Assembly: GCF_052072235.1 (NCBI RefSeq)
Contig: NZ_CM125436.1
Span: 5,140,001 to 5,204,000 of the forward strand
From: Brevibacillus_D fluminis_A
GTDB taxonomy: Bacteria > Bacillota > Bacilli > Brevibacillales > Brevibacillaceae
Direction of reading: 5' to 3'
Length of the DNA stretch: 64,000 nt
A program made the translations under genes and the position numbers. Each line of letters begins with the position of its first letter. Position 1 is the stretch's first letter. This document shows, piece after piece, positions 43,286 to 51,810 of this stretch. Below the pieces are notes generated by a model. It did not search any database and was not told the DNA's origin. It saw nothing but the letters and a program-made list of their open reading frames with translations.

Positions 43286-45042
43286 ACCGGCACCCAGCCG
43301 CGCACGCTGTTGATGAGCCACGCCTGTGTCGCGCGGGCCAGATCATCCATCGTCAGCACGCACTCGACAATCGCTCCTTGCGCCAAAAGCTCCGCCCGCA
43401 GCGTTCCGGCAAGCAAGCCGGACGTGACCGGCGGCGTAAGCTTCTCCCCGCCGATCTCTAGGACGAGATTGCCGATGGTGAATTCCGTCAGCTCCCCGCG
43501 TTCATTCCATAGAAGCACATCGAAAGCATCGGGATACTCGCTCTTATGCACCTGATAGATGGAGCGTTCGGTCGTCTTATGGTAAAAAAACGGATTGGCG
43601 GAAGCGATGGGGCGGCTTGCGACCGCAAATGGCTGCGGCACAATCGGCTGCTCGGCTAAAGGCGTGCCTTCGAGCGCAATCGCCCCTTGCTGCGAAACCA
43701 GCAGCCGGACGCGCATGGTCTCGTTCGTCTTGCGCGCAAACGCCTGAAGCTCTGCATCCAGCTGTCCCCGATCGAGCGGAATGCCGAAATAGGCGGCCGA
43801 CTCTTGCAGGCGCGCGAGATGCCAAGCAAGCAGCTCGTACTCCCCGCCTGCCAGCTTCATCGTTTCCAGCAGGCTGAATGCCGGCATCTCCGCAGTCAAG
43901 ATCGCCGATTTGGCGACCACCTCGTCATATTCATCCTCTGCTTGCGAATCCCAGGTGATTCCTCCGCCGACACCGTATTCGGCAGCCCCTGTCTTTGCAT
44001 CGATCAAAACAGTGCGAATCGCCACATTGAATACCGCTTCTTTTTGCGGTGTGATGTAGCCGATGGTCCCGCAGTACACTTCGCGCGGCGAATCCTCCAG
44101 CTGCTCAATCAGCTTCATCGTGCTGACCTTCGGCGCTCCGGTGATCGAGCCGCATGGAAAGAGCGCCGCAAACACTTCTTCAATCGTCGTCTCATCGCGT
44201 GTCGTCGCCTCGACTGTCGAGGTCATTTGATAGACGGTGCGATACCGTTCGATCTCGAACAAACGCGGTACGTGCACGGAGCCAATTTCTGCAATGGTGC
44301 CCAGATCGTTGCGCAGCAGGTCGACGATCATCACGTTTTCCGCCTTGTTTTTTTCCGAGCGGGCCAGCCACTCCGCATTCGCCCGATCTTCCGCAGCGAA
44401 CCTCCCCCGCTTGACCGTCCCTTTCATCGGCTTGGTCGTCAGCTTGTTCCCCTGCCAGCGGAAAAACAGCTCGGGCGACGCCGATAAGATCCGATAGCGT
44501 CCCACCTGCAAATAGGCCGAATAATGCCCGTGCTGGCGTTTGCGCAAATCAAGGTAAAAAGACTGCGCATCGCCGGAAAAGCTGCCGCGCAGCCGAATCG
44601 TGTAGTTCGTCTGGTACGTTTCGCCTCTGGCGATCGCCTCCCGAATCGCTGTAATGCACGCCTTGTAGCGCTCCCTGTCTACGGTCGGCTGCCATTCGGA
44701 CATCTGGTAGGAGCCCTGTTGGTCCGCATCCGCTGCGGCAGGCTCCTCAGGCTTGGCGAACAAGCCGAACCAGGCAAGCGGCATCGCATGATCGCGATGC
44801 ACGCGAAAAGCAGGGTCGAACGCGGGTGCCGCCTCATACGACAAATACCCCGCCGCATAAAGCCCCGCTTCCACGCCCTGCTGAAGCTCCTTCAATAATG
44901 GTTTGATCTCGTCCACCTGATTGGCGACGAGAATTTTGACCGGGTTGCGAAAAACCATCGGTCCGGGTTTGCCGTCCGCATCGTGAAAATCAAGCTGCAT
45001 CAGCATTTGCGCGGATTCCGGCAACTCCTCTGGTGTCATCAT
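43249..45042 (-). CDS. pabB: Aminodeoxychorismate synthase component I fused to aminodeoxychorismate lyase (PabB-PabC)
   Basis: 597 residues. Residues 1-380 form the chorismate-utilising PabB module (YQTNYTIRLRG, SASPELFF, KPMKGTVKRG, VDLLRNDLG, GSITGAPKVSTM, CGTIGYITP, GGGITWDSQAEDEYDE). Residues 380-597 form a PabC-like class IV PLP lyase (LLWNERGELTEFTIGNLVLE; SGLLAGTLR). Together they make 4-aminobenzoate for folate in two steps. The ATG at 45042 follows GGAGG by eight bases; ATG 45048 is too close. DedA lies upstream on the same strand. Confidence 0.93.
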   Translation of the reverse strand: MMTPEELPESAQMLMQLDFHDADGKPGPMVFRNPVKILVANQVDEIKPLLKELQQGVEAGLYAAGYLSYEAAPAFDPAFRVHRDHAMPLAWFGLFAKPEEPAAADADQQGSYQMSEWQPTVDRERYKACITAIREAIARGETYQTNYTIRLRGSFSGDAQSFYLDLRKRQHGHYSAYLQVGRYRILSASPELFFRWQGNKLTTKPMKGTVKRGRFAAEDRANAEWLARSEKNKAENVMIVDLLRNDLGTIAEIGSVHVPRLFEIERYRTVYQMTSTVEATTRDETTIEEVFAALFPCGSITGAPKVSTMKLIEQLEDSPREVYCGTIGYITPQKEAVFNVAIRTVLIDAKTGAAEYGVGGGITWDSQAEDEYDEVVAKSAILTAEMPAFSLLETMKLAGGEYELLAWHLARLQESAAYFGIPLDRGQLDAELQAFARKTNETMRVRLLVSQQGAIALEGTPLAEQPIVPQPFAVASRPIASANPFFYHKTTERSIYQVHKSEYPDAFDVLLWNERGELTEFTIGNLVLEIGGEKLTPPVTSGLLAGTLRAELLAQGAIVECVLTMDDLARATQAWLINSVRGWVPVYRMDDSPSHSA

Positions 45043-45113
45043 GAACATACCTCCAGCTTCCTTACTGTCCTAATCGTTACACAGACGAGCGGGAGATGGC
45101 AAGAGCCGCGCTG

Positions 45114-45707
45114 CTACACGGCTTTTTTCCGCTGCCGATACAGCCACACGCCTGCTGCGATCAGCAATAAGGCGATCAGCACGTACACGCCATACCTCTT
45201 GATGCCTTGGTGCACAAGAACCCAGCGCTCCCCCAAAAAATACCCCAGCAAAACGAAGGTCAGCGTCCAGATGAACGCGCCGGTATAGGCGAACACCATG
45301 AATTTGCGGAAATCCATTTGGGAGATCGCAGCCACATAGGCCGTCAGATGGCGCACGCCGGGAATATAGTAGCCGATGATCAGCAGGATGTTGCCGTACC
45401 GCTCGAACATGCGGTGCGTGCCAGTGATTTTTTCTTCCGTGATATGTATTTTCGGACCGAATTTTTTCAGAAAAGGCAGCCCCAGCTTGTACCCGATGGC
45501 ATAGCTGACGGTAATGCCGGACGCCGATCCGCAGAAGGAGAACAGGATGACAAGCGGCAAGCTCAATGTCCCCTGGTATGCTGCAAAGCCCGCATACGTC
45601 AAGAGCGTCTCATCGGGGATCGGCAGCCCGACAATCCCGAGGGAGAGCGCGATCAAAATACCTGCATACCCATAGTGGGCGATCAGCCCGCCAAGATGAT
45701 GTTCCAT
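45114..45707 (-). CDS. DedA family membrane protein
   Basis: 197 residues with about five hydrophobic helices. DedA signatures include GLPIPDETLLTYAGFAAYQG near residue 27, a G-rich second helix (FCGSASGITVSYAIGY), and the GYYIPGVRHLTAYVAAISQM motif near residue 110. DedA proteins are lipid flippase/scramblase-like and help undecaprenyl-phosphate or phospholipid recycling. An in-frame upstream GTG is possible; the ATG at 45707 is favoured by the conserved start. Confidence 0.92.
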   Translation of the reverse strand: MEHHLGGLIAHYGYAGILIALSLGIVGLPIPDETLLTYAGFAAYQGTLSLPLVILFSFCGSASGITVSYAIGYKLGLPFLKKFGPKIHITEEKITGTHRMFERYGNILLIIGYYIPGVRHLTAYVAAISQMDFRKFMVFAYTGAFIWTLTFVLLGYFLGERWVLVHQGIKRYGVYVLIALLLIAAGVWLYRQRKKAV

Positions 45708-45767
45708 CGCAATCACCGTTCCTCGCATTTTTTCACAGGCCATGCGCCAGGGCGCCATCTATACGTC

Positions 45768-45812
45768 GAAAAAAACACCCTTCATCAGCCTCTTGTTCTG
45801 AAGAAGGGTGTT
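45768..45812 (-). terminator. Terminator of the NlpC/P60 gene
   Basis: On the minus strand AACACCCTTC pairs perfectly with GAAGGGTGTT, followed by a T-run. It isolates DedA from the upstream cell-wall gene. Confidence 0.85.
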
Positions 45813-45859
45813 GCTATTTCATCTATCTATATTCCCCAAGAATATCTGACACATCAAGT

Positions 45860-46411
45860 TTAATTCAAAACGCGCCCCGCTGCAACAAAGTGCTGGTCCC
45901 ACCAGCCGGTCAGCGTGCTGTAACGAACGCCGCCCTTGCCGTAGGTGTGCAAAATCTTGTTGTTGCCGGCATAGATGCCGACGTGCCCGATCCGATTGAT
46001 CGAATTTTTGTCATATTTCATCGTTGCTCTCGTCGAGAAGAAGATCAGGTCCCCCACCTTCAGTTGGCTGCGGGAGATGTGCTTCACTTTTTTGTATTGG
46101 GAACGGGCACCCCCTCTTCCCAGATCGATTCCAGCACCTTCGCGGAATGCCCACATGGTGAATTCGGAGCAATCCATCGTGCTTTTGTCGTATCGGCTTG
46201 AAGCGTATTTATAGGGTGTTCCCATGTATTTTTCGCCGGCTTTGATCACTTTGGCACCTGCGCTGCTTTTCGCCGCAGTCGCGCTTACGGAGGCATCTGC
46301 CCCGGACTTGACGGAATCAAGCGATGCTGCATGAACTTGTCCACCAAAAGCTAATGATGTGCACATCAGCAGCGCAAACACCGATCCCATTTTCCATCCT
46401 GGTTTTTTCAT
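45860..46411 (-). CDS. Secreted NlpC/P60 family cell-wall hydrolase
   Basis: 183 residues. A signal peptide (KKPGWKMGSVFALLMCTSLA, cut near VHAAS), a short linker, and an NlpC/P60 domain with catalytic Cys in STMDCSEFTMWAF, His in RIGHVGIYAGN and a third polar residue in LHTYG. Such enzymes cut the D-Glu-diaminopimelate bond of peptidoglycan. No SH3 or LysM wall-binding domain is present. Good GGAGG upstream of the ATG. Confidence 0.94.
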   Translation of the reverse strand: MKKPGWKMGSVFALLMCTSLAFGGQVHAASLDSVKSGADASVSATAAKSSAGAKVIKAGEKYMGTPYKYASSRYDKSTMDCSEFTMWAFREGAGIDLGRGGARSQYKKVKHISRSQLKVGDLIFFSTRATMKYDKNSINRIGHVGIYAGNNKILHTYGKGGVRYSTLTGWWDQHFVAAGRVLN

Positions 46412-46555
46412 TGTTTCATCCTCCTTGGAAGTTATCAGGTGTTTCTTACAGTGTTTATCTTACTTGGGAAATCTGAGAACACGCTGATAGAAAGATGAGG
46501 GATGGATAAGAGTTTTCTGATAGAAATATGAGAATGAGTATGGTTGGTGGAGGCG

Positions 46556-46774
46556 AGGGGATTTTGGCAAGAAAGCTGCGCGGAAACGTAGCCATGCCTG
46601 CTGGGGGTCGGGGAGAACGGTCCGGTGAAAAAACGGGAAACTGCGCCCCAAAGCCACACGCTGCGCGGCGGGTGAATCTCAGGAAGCAGATGTGGCGCAA
46701 AGCGTTTCCCGTTTTTTCGCCGGCCCTGGCTGGCATGTCTAAAGCTTCCGCTCCGCTTTCTTGCCAAAATCCCT
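46556..46774 (+). repeat. Long-stem structured dispersed repeat, copy B
   Basis: Outer arms 46558-46576 and 46755-46773 are perfect 19-base inverted repeats whose sequence (GGGATTTTGGCAAGAAAGC) is unlike copy A. The inner stem pairs 46619-46641 with 46704-46726. The core GCGCCCCAAAGCCACACG starts at 46643 and GTGGCGC is near 46692. It lies in the intergenic space between the NlpC/P60 gene and the redoxin-MCP gene, in the same orientation as copies A and C. Confidence 0.8.
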
Positions 46775-46846
46775 GGGTTTCCCCTTCTCTCAGAAAAAAA
46801 TGGGATGGGAATGGTTTTGGGGGTAGCGCTCTGGGGTCTTTTTAAT

Positions 46847-46884
46847 AAAAAATCCTCTCCTTCGTTCGATGGGAGAGGATTTTT
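46847..46884. terminator. Terminator of the redoxin-MCP gene
   Basis: AAAATCCTCTCC pairs with GGGAGAGGATTTT around a ten-base loop. The T-runs on both sides allow termination on either strand; on the minus strand it follows the gene ending at 46893. Confidence 0.85.
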
Positions 46885-46892
46885 CGTTGCTT

Positions 46893-48221
46893 TTATTTTT
46901 TCGTCTTTTCCTTAATCACTTGCAGCTGCTCCATATTCAGACGCATATCGTTTACGATTTCGGTCATTTCCTGTTTGATGCTGCTTTCGACTTTTTCGAT
47001 GGTTTGCAGGTGGACTTGCGCTTTTTGTTGGCTTTCTTTGATGTCGTCCAGTTCGTTGCCGAGCTGCAGGGTGTCGTGGGCGACTTGTTTGATGCCGTCG
47101 GCGATGGTCAGGATGCTTGCGGAGTTGGTCGTGATGTTGTCCCGCACCGTGTTCATCGTCTCTTCAAACGATGTGAACGACGCGAAGCTGCGGTTGATGG
47201 TTTCGTCGATCGCTTTGAGCTGTGCCGTAATGTTGCCTGCGGATTGCTCCGTCCCGTTCGCCAGCTTGGTGACTTCCTGCGCCACGACGGCAAAGCCTTT
47301 GCCGTGCTCTCCGGCGCGGGCGGCTTCGATCGATGCATTCAAGGCGAGAATTTTGGTCTGGTTCGAGATGGCGGAGATCGTGCGGCTCATTTCGTTCACG
47401 ACATGGGTCATCGTGATCAGCTCCTCCATCAAGGCGCGGGTCGCCTGGATGTTTTGGCTCATCTGATCGTTTTTATGCTGAATGTCCGTGAATTCCTTCG
47501 ATGTCGCAGCCAGCTGCTGGCTGTATTGATTCAGCTCCTGAAACTTGCTGTGGTAGGCGCCGACGAATTCCTCCAACCGCTCGTAGTTGTCGAGCGAGGA
47601 CGCTTTCAGCCCCTCGATATTGCTCAGATTGTTTTCGACGCTGTTCGAGACGAACGTCGCCGATTGGCTCACGTCCTGGAGGGTCGATTGCATGCTGGTC
47701 AAAAAGATGGGCAGCTCGTCCTCTACCGTATTGACCGGCGTGGCCGCAACCGACAGCGAATCGATGATTTCCAAAATCTCGGCCGCTGACGGCCGGTCCG
47801 CCTGATTCTCCCCGATATAGGAATACCGGATCACCTGGTTTTCATCGATGATGTATGTACTCGGGATTGCGATGCGGAAAGAGTCCCATTTGATCGGCGT
47901 AAACACTTCGTACGCTTTGATGACGTCCCGCGTTTCGTCGGAAAGGATCGGGAACTTGATGCCGTTCTCTTCCACATAGCGTTGCACATTCGCCAGCTTC
48001 TGGCCGACAATCGCGATCAGATTGACCCCTTTTTGCAAAAATCTCTCGTAATACTCGTTTAATTCCGGCATTTGCTTGCGGCAGTTCGGGCACCATGTCC
48101 CGCGCAGAAACACGATTACGAGCGGTTTGCCCTTGTATTCCTCCAGCGTTTTGATGCCTTGCGTTGAATCCAGGCGAAAGGGAGCTGCCAATTTCCCAAT
48201 CGTCAACCCTTTTTTGGCCAT
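46893..48221 (-). CDS. Soluble redoxin-chemoreceptor fusion (AhpC/TSA-like domain plus MCP signalling domain)
   Basis: 442 residues. Residues 1-165 are a thioredoxin-fold peroxiredoxin-like domain with a redox motif in LRGTWCPNCRKQMPELNEYY (Cys-x-x-Cys) and a closing IPSTYIIDENQVIRYSY segment. Residues 190-442 are a methyl-accepting chemotaxis signalling domain, with the hairpin tip LALNASIEAARAGEHGKGFA and VVAQEVTKLA. No signal peptide or membrane helix is present, so it is a cytoplasmic receptor. It presumably couples thiol or peroxide state to CheA/CheW. The ATG at 48221 has GGGGTG five bases upstream. An unusual fusion and a good candidate for redox taxis. Confidence 0.9.
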   Translation of the reverse strand: MAKKGLTIGKLAAPFRLDSTQGIKTLEEYKGKPLVIVFLRGTWCPNCRKQMPELNEYYERFLQKGVNLIAIVGQKLANVQRYVEENGIKFPILSDETRDVIKAYEVFTPIKWDSFRIAIPSTYIIDENQVIRYSYIGENQADRPSAAEILEIIDSLSVAATPVNTVEDELPIFLTSMQSTLQDVSQSATFVSNSVENNLSNIEGLKASSLDNYERLEEFVGAYHSKFQELNQYSQQLAATSKEFTDIQHKNDQMSQNIQATRALMEELITMTHVVNEMSRTISAISNQTKILALNASIEAARAGEHGKGFAVVAQEVTKLANGTEQSAGNITAQLKAIDETINRSFASFTSFEETMNTVRDNITTNSASILTIADGIKQVAHDTLQLGNELDDIKESQQKAQVHLQTIEKVESSIKQEMTEIVNDMRLNMEQLQVIKEKTKK

Positions 48222-48333
48222 ACGAAACACCCCTGTTGCAGTCTCATCGTATTTTCACTTGCCTTGATCGTACTATTCCTTCCTCTGTTCGTCCAGAGCC
48301 GAAGGCGTTGCGCAACGGGGACGCATCAGGCTG

Positions 48334-48531
48334 TCAGGAGGGATGAATCTCCTTCACCCGCCCGACTTGTCCATCTGCAAGCCGCACCTTGATGCCATGG
48401 GGATGTGTGCCCGAATTCGTCAGGATGTCCTTGACGATGCCGCGCGTCAGCTTGCCTGTGCGCTGGTCCTGCTTCAGCACAATGCTGACCGAAAGCCCCG
48501 GCTTGATGTCATTGCGATTTTGTCCATTCAT
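48334..48531 (-). CDS. ywbE: YwbE family protein
   Basis: 65 residues matching the small conserved YwbE family: DIKPGLSVSIVLKQDQRTGK, LTRGIVKDILTNSGTHPHGI and KVRLADGQVGRVKEI. Function is unknown; it looks like a short beta-barrel or KOW-like nucleic-acid-binding fold. AGGGAG lies nine bases before the ATG at 48531. Divergent from the gene at 48596. Confidence 0.92.
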   Translation of the reverse strand: MNGQNRNDIKPGLSVSIVLKQDQRTGKLTRGIVKDILTNSGTHPHGIKVRLADGQVGRVKEIHPS

Positions 48532-48547
48532 GTGTTCGCACTCCCTG

Positions 48548-48559
48548 CTATGGTATAAT
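48548..48559 (+). promoter_or_regulatory. Promoter of the gene at 48596
   Basis: TATAAT at 48554-48559 preceded by TATGG (extended -10). The ribosome binding site GGAGG and ATG follow at a normal distance. Confidence 0.6.
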
Positions 48560-48595
48560 AAAGGAATCACCACCATAATCGTTACGGAGGAATCC

Positions 48596-49087
48596 ATGCT
48601 TACATTCGAAGAAAAACGAGCGATCATCGCTTCATTCCCGGAATTGCAGGAAAAGAAAGTATCACTGGGCCGGCTGAACTATCACTATGAAGAGAGTCTC
48701 CATGAGAAAAAGAACGTCGTCTACCATCTCCATCCGAATGGCAACGGCTTCGTTTACGCCGGCCACCTGAAAGGGTATCAAAAGGACGACAAAGGCATGG
48801 TCAACATCCGCGATTACTCGGCCGATGACCTGCGCACCTTGATTGGAAAAGTGATCCACATGCTCTCCCAGCCGCCTTATGTTCCGACTGCGAAAGAAAC
48901 AACGGGAACGGATGCGGACGAGCCGCAAGAAGAGACATGGCGCAACAAGGAAGGCCACACCCTCCTGCTGGTCCGCGAAAACGAGCTGTGGAATGTGTAT
49001 GACGGCGCTCATCTCGAATCCGCATTTGAATCGTACAAGGAAGCCGCTCTCTACTTGCACGAGGAAGGCTTCCGCCACGTGGAATAA
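48596..49087 (+). CDS. Hypothetical protein (conserved in related bacilli)
   Basis: 163 residues, acidic, soluble. The N-terminal 90 residues (LTFEEKRAIIASFPELQEKK; GRLNYHYEESLHEKKNVVYHLH; GFVYAGHLKGYQKDDKG) look like a compact alpha/beta domain. The C-terminal 60 residues (LLLVRENELWNVYDG) resemble small sensor or repair-associated domains but no family was recognised. Strong GGAGG and promoter upstream, hairpin after it, so it is monocistronic. Confidence 0.8.
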   Translation: MLTFEEKRAIIASFPELQEKKVSLGRLNYHYEESLHEKKNVVYHLHPNGNGFVYAGHLKGYQKDDKGMVNIRDYSADDLRTLIGKVIHMLSQPPYVPTAKETTGTDADEPQEETWRNKEGHTLLLVRENELWNVYDGAHLESAFESYKEAALYLHEEGFRHVE

Positions 49088-49105
49088 AGAAACCATGGAA
49101 GGAAA

Positions 49106-49152
49106 AAGACCGCGTATCCGATGTTCATTCGGATTGCGGTCTTGTTTGTTTT
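49106..49152 (+). terminator. Terminator of the gene at 48596
   Basis: AAGACCGC pairs with GCGGTCTT, extended by ATCCGA/TCGGAT, followed by GTTTGTTTT. Confidence 0.8.
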
Positions 49153-49219
49153 ACAGATAGTGCAACCACGGCTCCGCCAAAAAGCTTGGCGTAGCCAGGT
49201 TTCTAATGGCTGCCGTCGA

Positions 49220-49429
49220 CTATTCCTGTTTTTGAATCGGGTTATAGTTGGTGAGCGGCGCCAGCATTTTGCTGTCACTAACCATCGGGGACGTACACAA
49301 TGGGCAAGTCGGCAGATGCTCGAATGTAAAATTAGCACGCATCCAACCGTTACATCCCTCTTTCGTGCAAGACCAGATCGGCGTATTTTCCTTCGGAACT
49401 TCCTCTATCGACTTCTTACCATTAAACAT
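49220..49429 (-). CDS. ydjO: YdjO-type cold-inducible protein
   Basis: 69 residues matching the YdjO family of small cold-induced proteins: a lysine-rich start, IWSCTKEGCNGWMRANF near residue 20 and a second pair PTCPLCTSPMV. The four Cys form a rubredoxin-like zinc knuckle. AAAGGGGGG before the ATG. It is directly downstream of a CspA-type gene on the same strand, as in other bacilli, and may share its transcript through partial readthrough. Confidence 0.9.
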   Translation of the reverse strand: MFNGKKSIEEVPKENTPIWSCTKEGCNGWMRANFTFEHLPTCPLCTSPMVSDSKMLAPLTNYNPIQKQE

Positions 49430-49456
49430 GAAGACCCCCCTTTGATTATGTCTGAC

Positions 49457-49497
49457 CAAAAGAAGAACTGCCCTTTACTTGCTTGTATCGGGCAGCT
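49457..49497 (-). terminator. Partial terminator between the csp and ydjO genes
   Basis: On the minus strand CTGCCC (49490-49495) pairs with GGGCAG (49468-49473), followed by TTCTTCTTTT. The short stem and wide loop make it weak, fitting readthrough into ydjO. Confidence 0.5.
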
Positions 49498-49508
49498 TGG
49501 TTTTTGTC

Positions 49509-49709
49509 TTACAGTTTTGTTACGTTTTCAGCTTGTGGGCCGCGGTTGCCTTGAACTACGTCAAATTGAACGCGTTGGCCTTCATCCAAAGTTTTGAAAC
49601 CGTCGCCTTTGATCGCGGAGAAGTGAACGAATACGTCGCTGCCGCCTTCAACTTCGATGAAACCGAAACCTTTTTCAGCGTTGAACCATTTAACTGTACC
49701 TGTTTGCAT
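49509..49709 (-). CDS. CspA-type cold shock protein
   Basis: 66 residues with the cold-shock OB fold: TGTVKWFNAEKGFGFIEV (RNP1 region), DVFVHFSAI (RNP2) and QGNRGPQAENVT. Binds single-stranded RNA and DNA as an RNA chaperone. The ATG at 49709 has GGAGG nine bases upstream; an earlier in-frame ATG is less well placed. The 5' region includes a promoter enclosed by long inverted repeats. Confidence 0.96.
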   Translation of the reverse strand: MQTGTVKWFNAEKGFGFIEVEGGSDVFVHFSAIKGDGFKTLDEGQRVQFDVVQGNRGPQAENVTKL

Positions 49710-49766
49710 GAACAAATACCTCCAACATTTTAATGTAACATGATCATTTTATTCCATGAAAATAAA

Positions 49767-49825
49767 ATTCACATATTGTAAAAGGTACAATCCGTTCAAA
49801 TGTCAACCCTTTACAATATGTGAAT
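49767..49825 (-). promoter_or_regulatory. Promoter region of the csp gene framed by a 16-bp inverted repeat
   Basis: ATTCACATATTGTAAA (49767-49782) and TTTACAATATGTGAAT (49810-49825) are perfect inverted repeats 27 bases apart. On the minus strand TTGACA (49801-49806) lies between them, and a TACAAT or TTTTAC -10 candidate falls inside the downstream arm. The arms could be repressor sites or form a cruciform or an mRNA leader structure. Confidence 0.65.
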
Positions 49826-50138
49826 CAAAGCGTTGGCTATAGTTGAACTTTACCACAGCTGGAAGCGAAAAGCAAGTTGGCGGGTGCCTCTGCCGAAAAC
49901 TGGCAGCGGACGCCTTTTTTCCGGATAAAAATGCGACGTACGCTCCACATGCGCAGCTTATATTCGGACATGTTTAGTGGCGTTTGTGGAGCGCTTGTTT
50001 CATGGAATAGCATGGTAGCGGAAACGGGACTTGCGAAAGTTAAACCAGCTGGTCATCTCGCCTTGTTTGCCTGCGGAACTCATCGTGGATCTGGATTCTG
50101 AGGTCGAAACTCAAGTCAGAACATCTTGATAAGGACAA
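49826..50138. other. Stretch without a recognisable gene
   Basis: About 310 bases between the csp promoter region and the PIN-domain gene. A 74-codon plus-strand frame from 49877 has no ribosome binding site or similarity to anything recognised. Composition changes here from GC-rich to AT-rich, marking the edge of the accessory island. Confidence 0.4.
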
Positions 50139-50978
50139 TTAGAACACTATTTTATACCTGTCGGGATCACTGCACATTTCCAAAAAAGAGGGCGTATCAA
50201 CTACTGTTTCATGTAAACCTGAGCTTCCATCGTCAAAATTCTCAACAAAGATAGACGATTTGGGATTAGGGCGTAATATCGAAACGTCTTGGGATCGAAT
50301 GATTCCTGCTTTCACAGCGTTGAAAAGCGCAACGTCCGTACTCAAATAAGAAATTGGAGGTTTATTGGTCACATTGAGCTGTAAAGGAGGGACTTTCGCC
50401 ACTTCCAGTACCTTTTTCTTCAAAGCTATGATTCCAAAATCGCTTGTTGCAATTGATATGTTTGAAATCTCATTTGGGTAATGAGAGAGTAATAGGAACG
50501 CTAACGTAAGTATGGATACCTCGCCTGCATTTTTCTTCGTTATCAACGACCCCGTTTGTCTTGTAAAGAAGCCGTTATCGTAATAAAGCTCTATCCAATC
50601 ATCGGGCAATTCATCAGCTTCAAGCTTACTGTGTTGACTAAAGAATCGTTGAGATTCTCTGAAAGGAGCCGCGACACGAAAAAGCTCCATAAGCCGCTTA
50701 TCCATATACCCTATCATGGGTAAATAATCTTCGGATTCCTCGACAAAAAATAGGGGAGGGGTAATGCCTAATATATATGCAACTTTGCCATCATGATGTG
50801 CATATTCGGCACGTACCCATCCAGGAATGAGAACCATGTCGTATGGTTCAAAAATGAATGATTGTGTCAATACTTCCCGATTTTGATAAAAGAATTGGAT
50901 ATTGTTCGTATCCAAAATCAATATTTTTACGTTCCTTTTTTCTCGTAGAAAGCCTTCAATATCACGATAACTGCCCAT
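50139..50978 (-). CDS. PIN-like domain protein (probable metal-dependent ribonuclease)
   Basis: 279 residues. Four acidic positions fit a PIN nuclease: Asp in ILILDTNNIQFF near residue 22, Glu in IPGWVRAEYAHHDG, Glu in KKNAGEVSILTLAF and Asp in IATSDFGIIAL. PIN proteins cut RNA and often serve as toxins. It is much longer than classic VapC (about 130 residues), with an insertion and a C-terminal extension of about 80 residues. It overlaps the protease gene upstream by 17 bases and is the last gene of the XRE-ImmA-PIN operon. AAGGAG precedes the ATG. AT-rich, likely acquired. Confidence 0.75.
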   Translation of the reverse strand: MGSYRDIEGFLREKRNVKILILDTNNIQFFYQNREVLTQSFIFEPYDMVLIPGWVRAEYAHHDGKVAYILGITPPLFFVEESEDYLPMIGYMDKRLMELFRVAAPFRESQRFFSQHSKLEADELPDDWIELYYDNGFFTRQTGSLITKKNAGEVSILTLAFLLLSHYPNEISNISIATSDFGIIALKKKVLEVAKVPPLQLNVTNKPPISYLSTDVALFNAVKAGIIRSQDVSILRPNPKSSIFVENFDDGSSGLHETVVDTPSFLEMCSDPDRYKIVF

Positions 50979-51792
50979 CCAACCGCTCCTTTAACTCTCG
51001 TTGAACTTGCTTATACTTTTCCTCCCATTCCTTCACCACCTTCAAGTTATCTTGAAATAACTCTACATCAGGGTGCTGTGCAATTTGATTTTTTATAGCA
51101 TTGATGATCGAATTCATATTCGTTACGTAGGAAGGTTTAATCAAGCTATCATCTAAAGCGTATTCCTGGAAAAGAGTTGCCCATTCGCTGGTTGACCATT
51201 GCTTGTCGAAATACAATTTTATTTTCTCTTGAAGCTGATCGTTTTGATTTCTTCTCCCCATTTGGTACAGCTGAATTAGTACAGCCTTGTATGGAGCTTT
51301 GAATGATTTCATGCAGTGAGCAATCTTCACAATGAAATCATCGTAATCCAGAGAGTAAAAGTAATCGTACAGATCGGAATAACCAAAAATCATCTGACTC
51401 GCAAAATAATCAGCTTTTCTTTCGTTTAAGTCAAACTCAGTCGAAATTTCATAGTTATCTTCATTGTGCAGGCTCATTTCCTCATGCTCGGTTAAGTGGT
51501 AGATCTCATGCCAATAGATAAAGTATTGGTAAAGTCTTGGTTGAGCAGTATTGATTATCGGAACAGCTTTTTGACCGTGAAATTTCCGAATCGCCCCACC
51601 CCAATTGCTGTCAGGAATAGGAATCTCAATTAAATTGTGTTCTTTTAAGATTCCCAAAGCTTGTTCTTCTATCGGAAGAGACTTCCACTTTATTAAACGT
51701 TTTTCGATGAAACGAATATGATTCTGGATCTGTCGATCAATTTGCTCGTTACGTTCAACGGTTTGATCTAGGTTCTCACTCGTTATTCTCAC
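50962..51792 (-). CDS. ImmA/IrrE family metallo-endopeptidase
   Basis: 276 residues. A zinc-peptidase motif, HEIYHL in YFIYWHEIYHLTEHEE near residue 93, and the third ligand region NERKADYFASQMIFGY near residue 125. The fold is IrrE/ImmA, proteases that cleave XRE-type repressors encoded next to them, as in ICEBs1 ImmA-ImmR and deinococcal IrrE-DdrO. The XRE partner is the gene directly upstream. The start is a GTG behind AAAGGAGG. The C-terminal 120 residues are not part of the core protease and may be sensory. Confidence 0.85.
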   Translation of the reverse strand: MRITSENLDQTVERNEQIDRQIQNHIRFIEKRLIKWKSLPIEEQALGILKEHNLIEIPIPDSNWGGAIRKFHGQKAVPIINTAQPRLYQYFIYWHEIYHLTEHEEMSLHNEDNYEISTEFDLNERKADYFASQMIFGYSDLYDYFYSLDYDDFIVKIAHCMKSFKAPYKAVLIQLYQMGRRNQNDQLQEKIKLYFDKQWSTSEWATLFQEYALDDSLIKPSYVTNMNSIINAIKNQIAQHPDVELFQDNLKVVKEWEEKYKQVQRELKERLDGQLS

Positions 51793-51810
51793 TTATTTGC
51801 TATACCTCCT

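Noticed and set aside
49877..50101. Plus-strand ORF of 74 codons between the csp gene and the PIN gene
   Set aside because: No start signals, no recognisable domain, and it spans the border where base composition changes.
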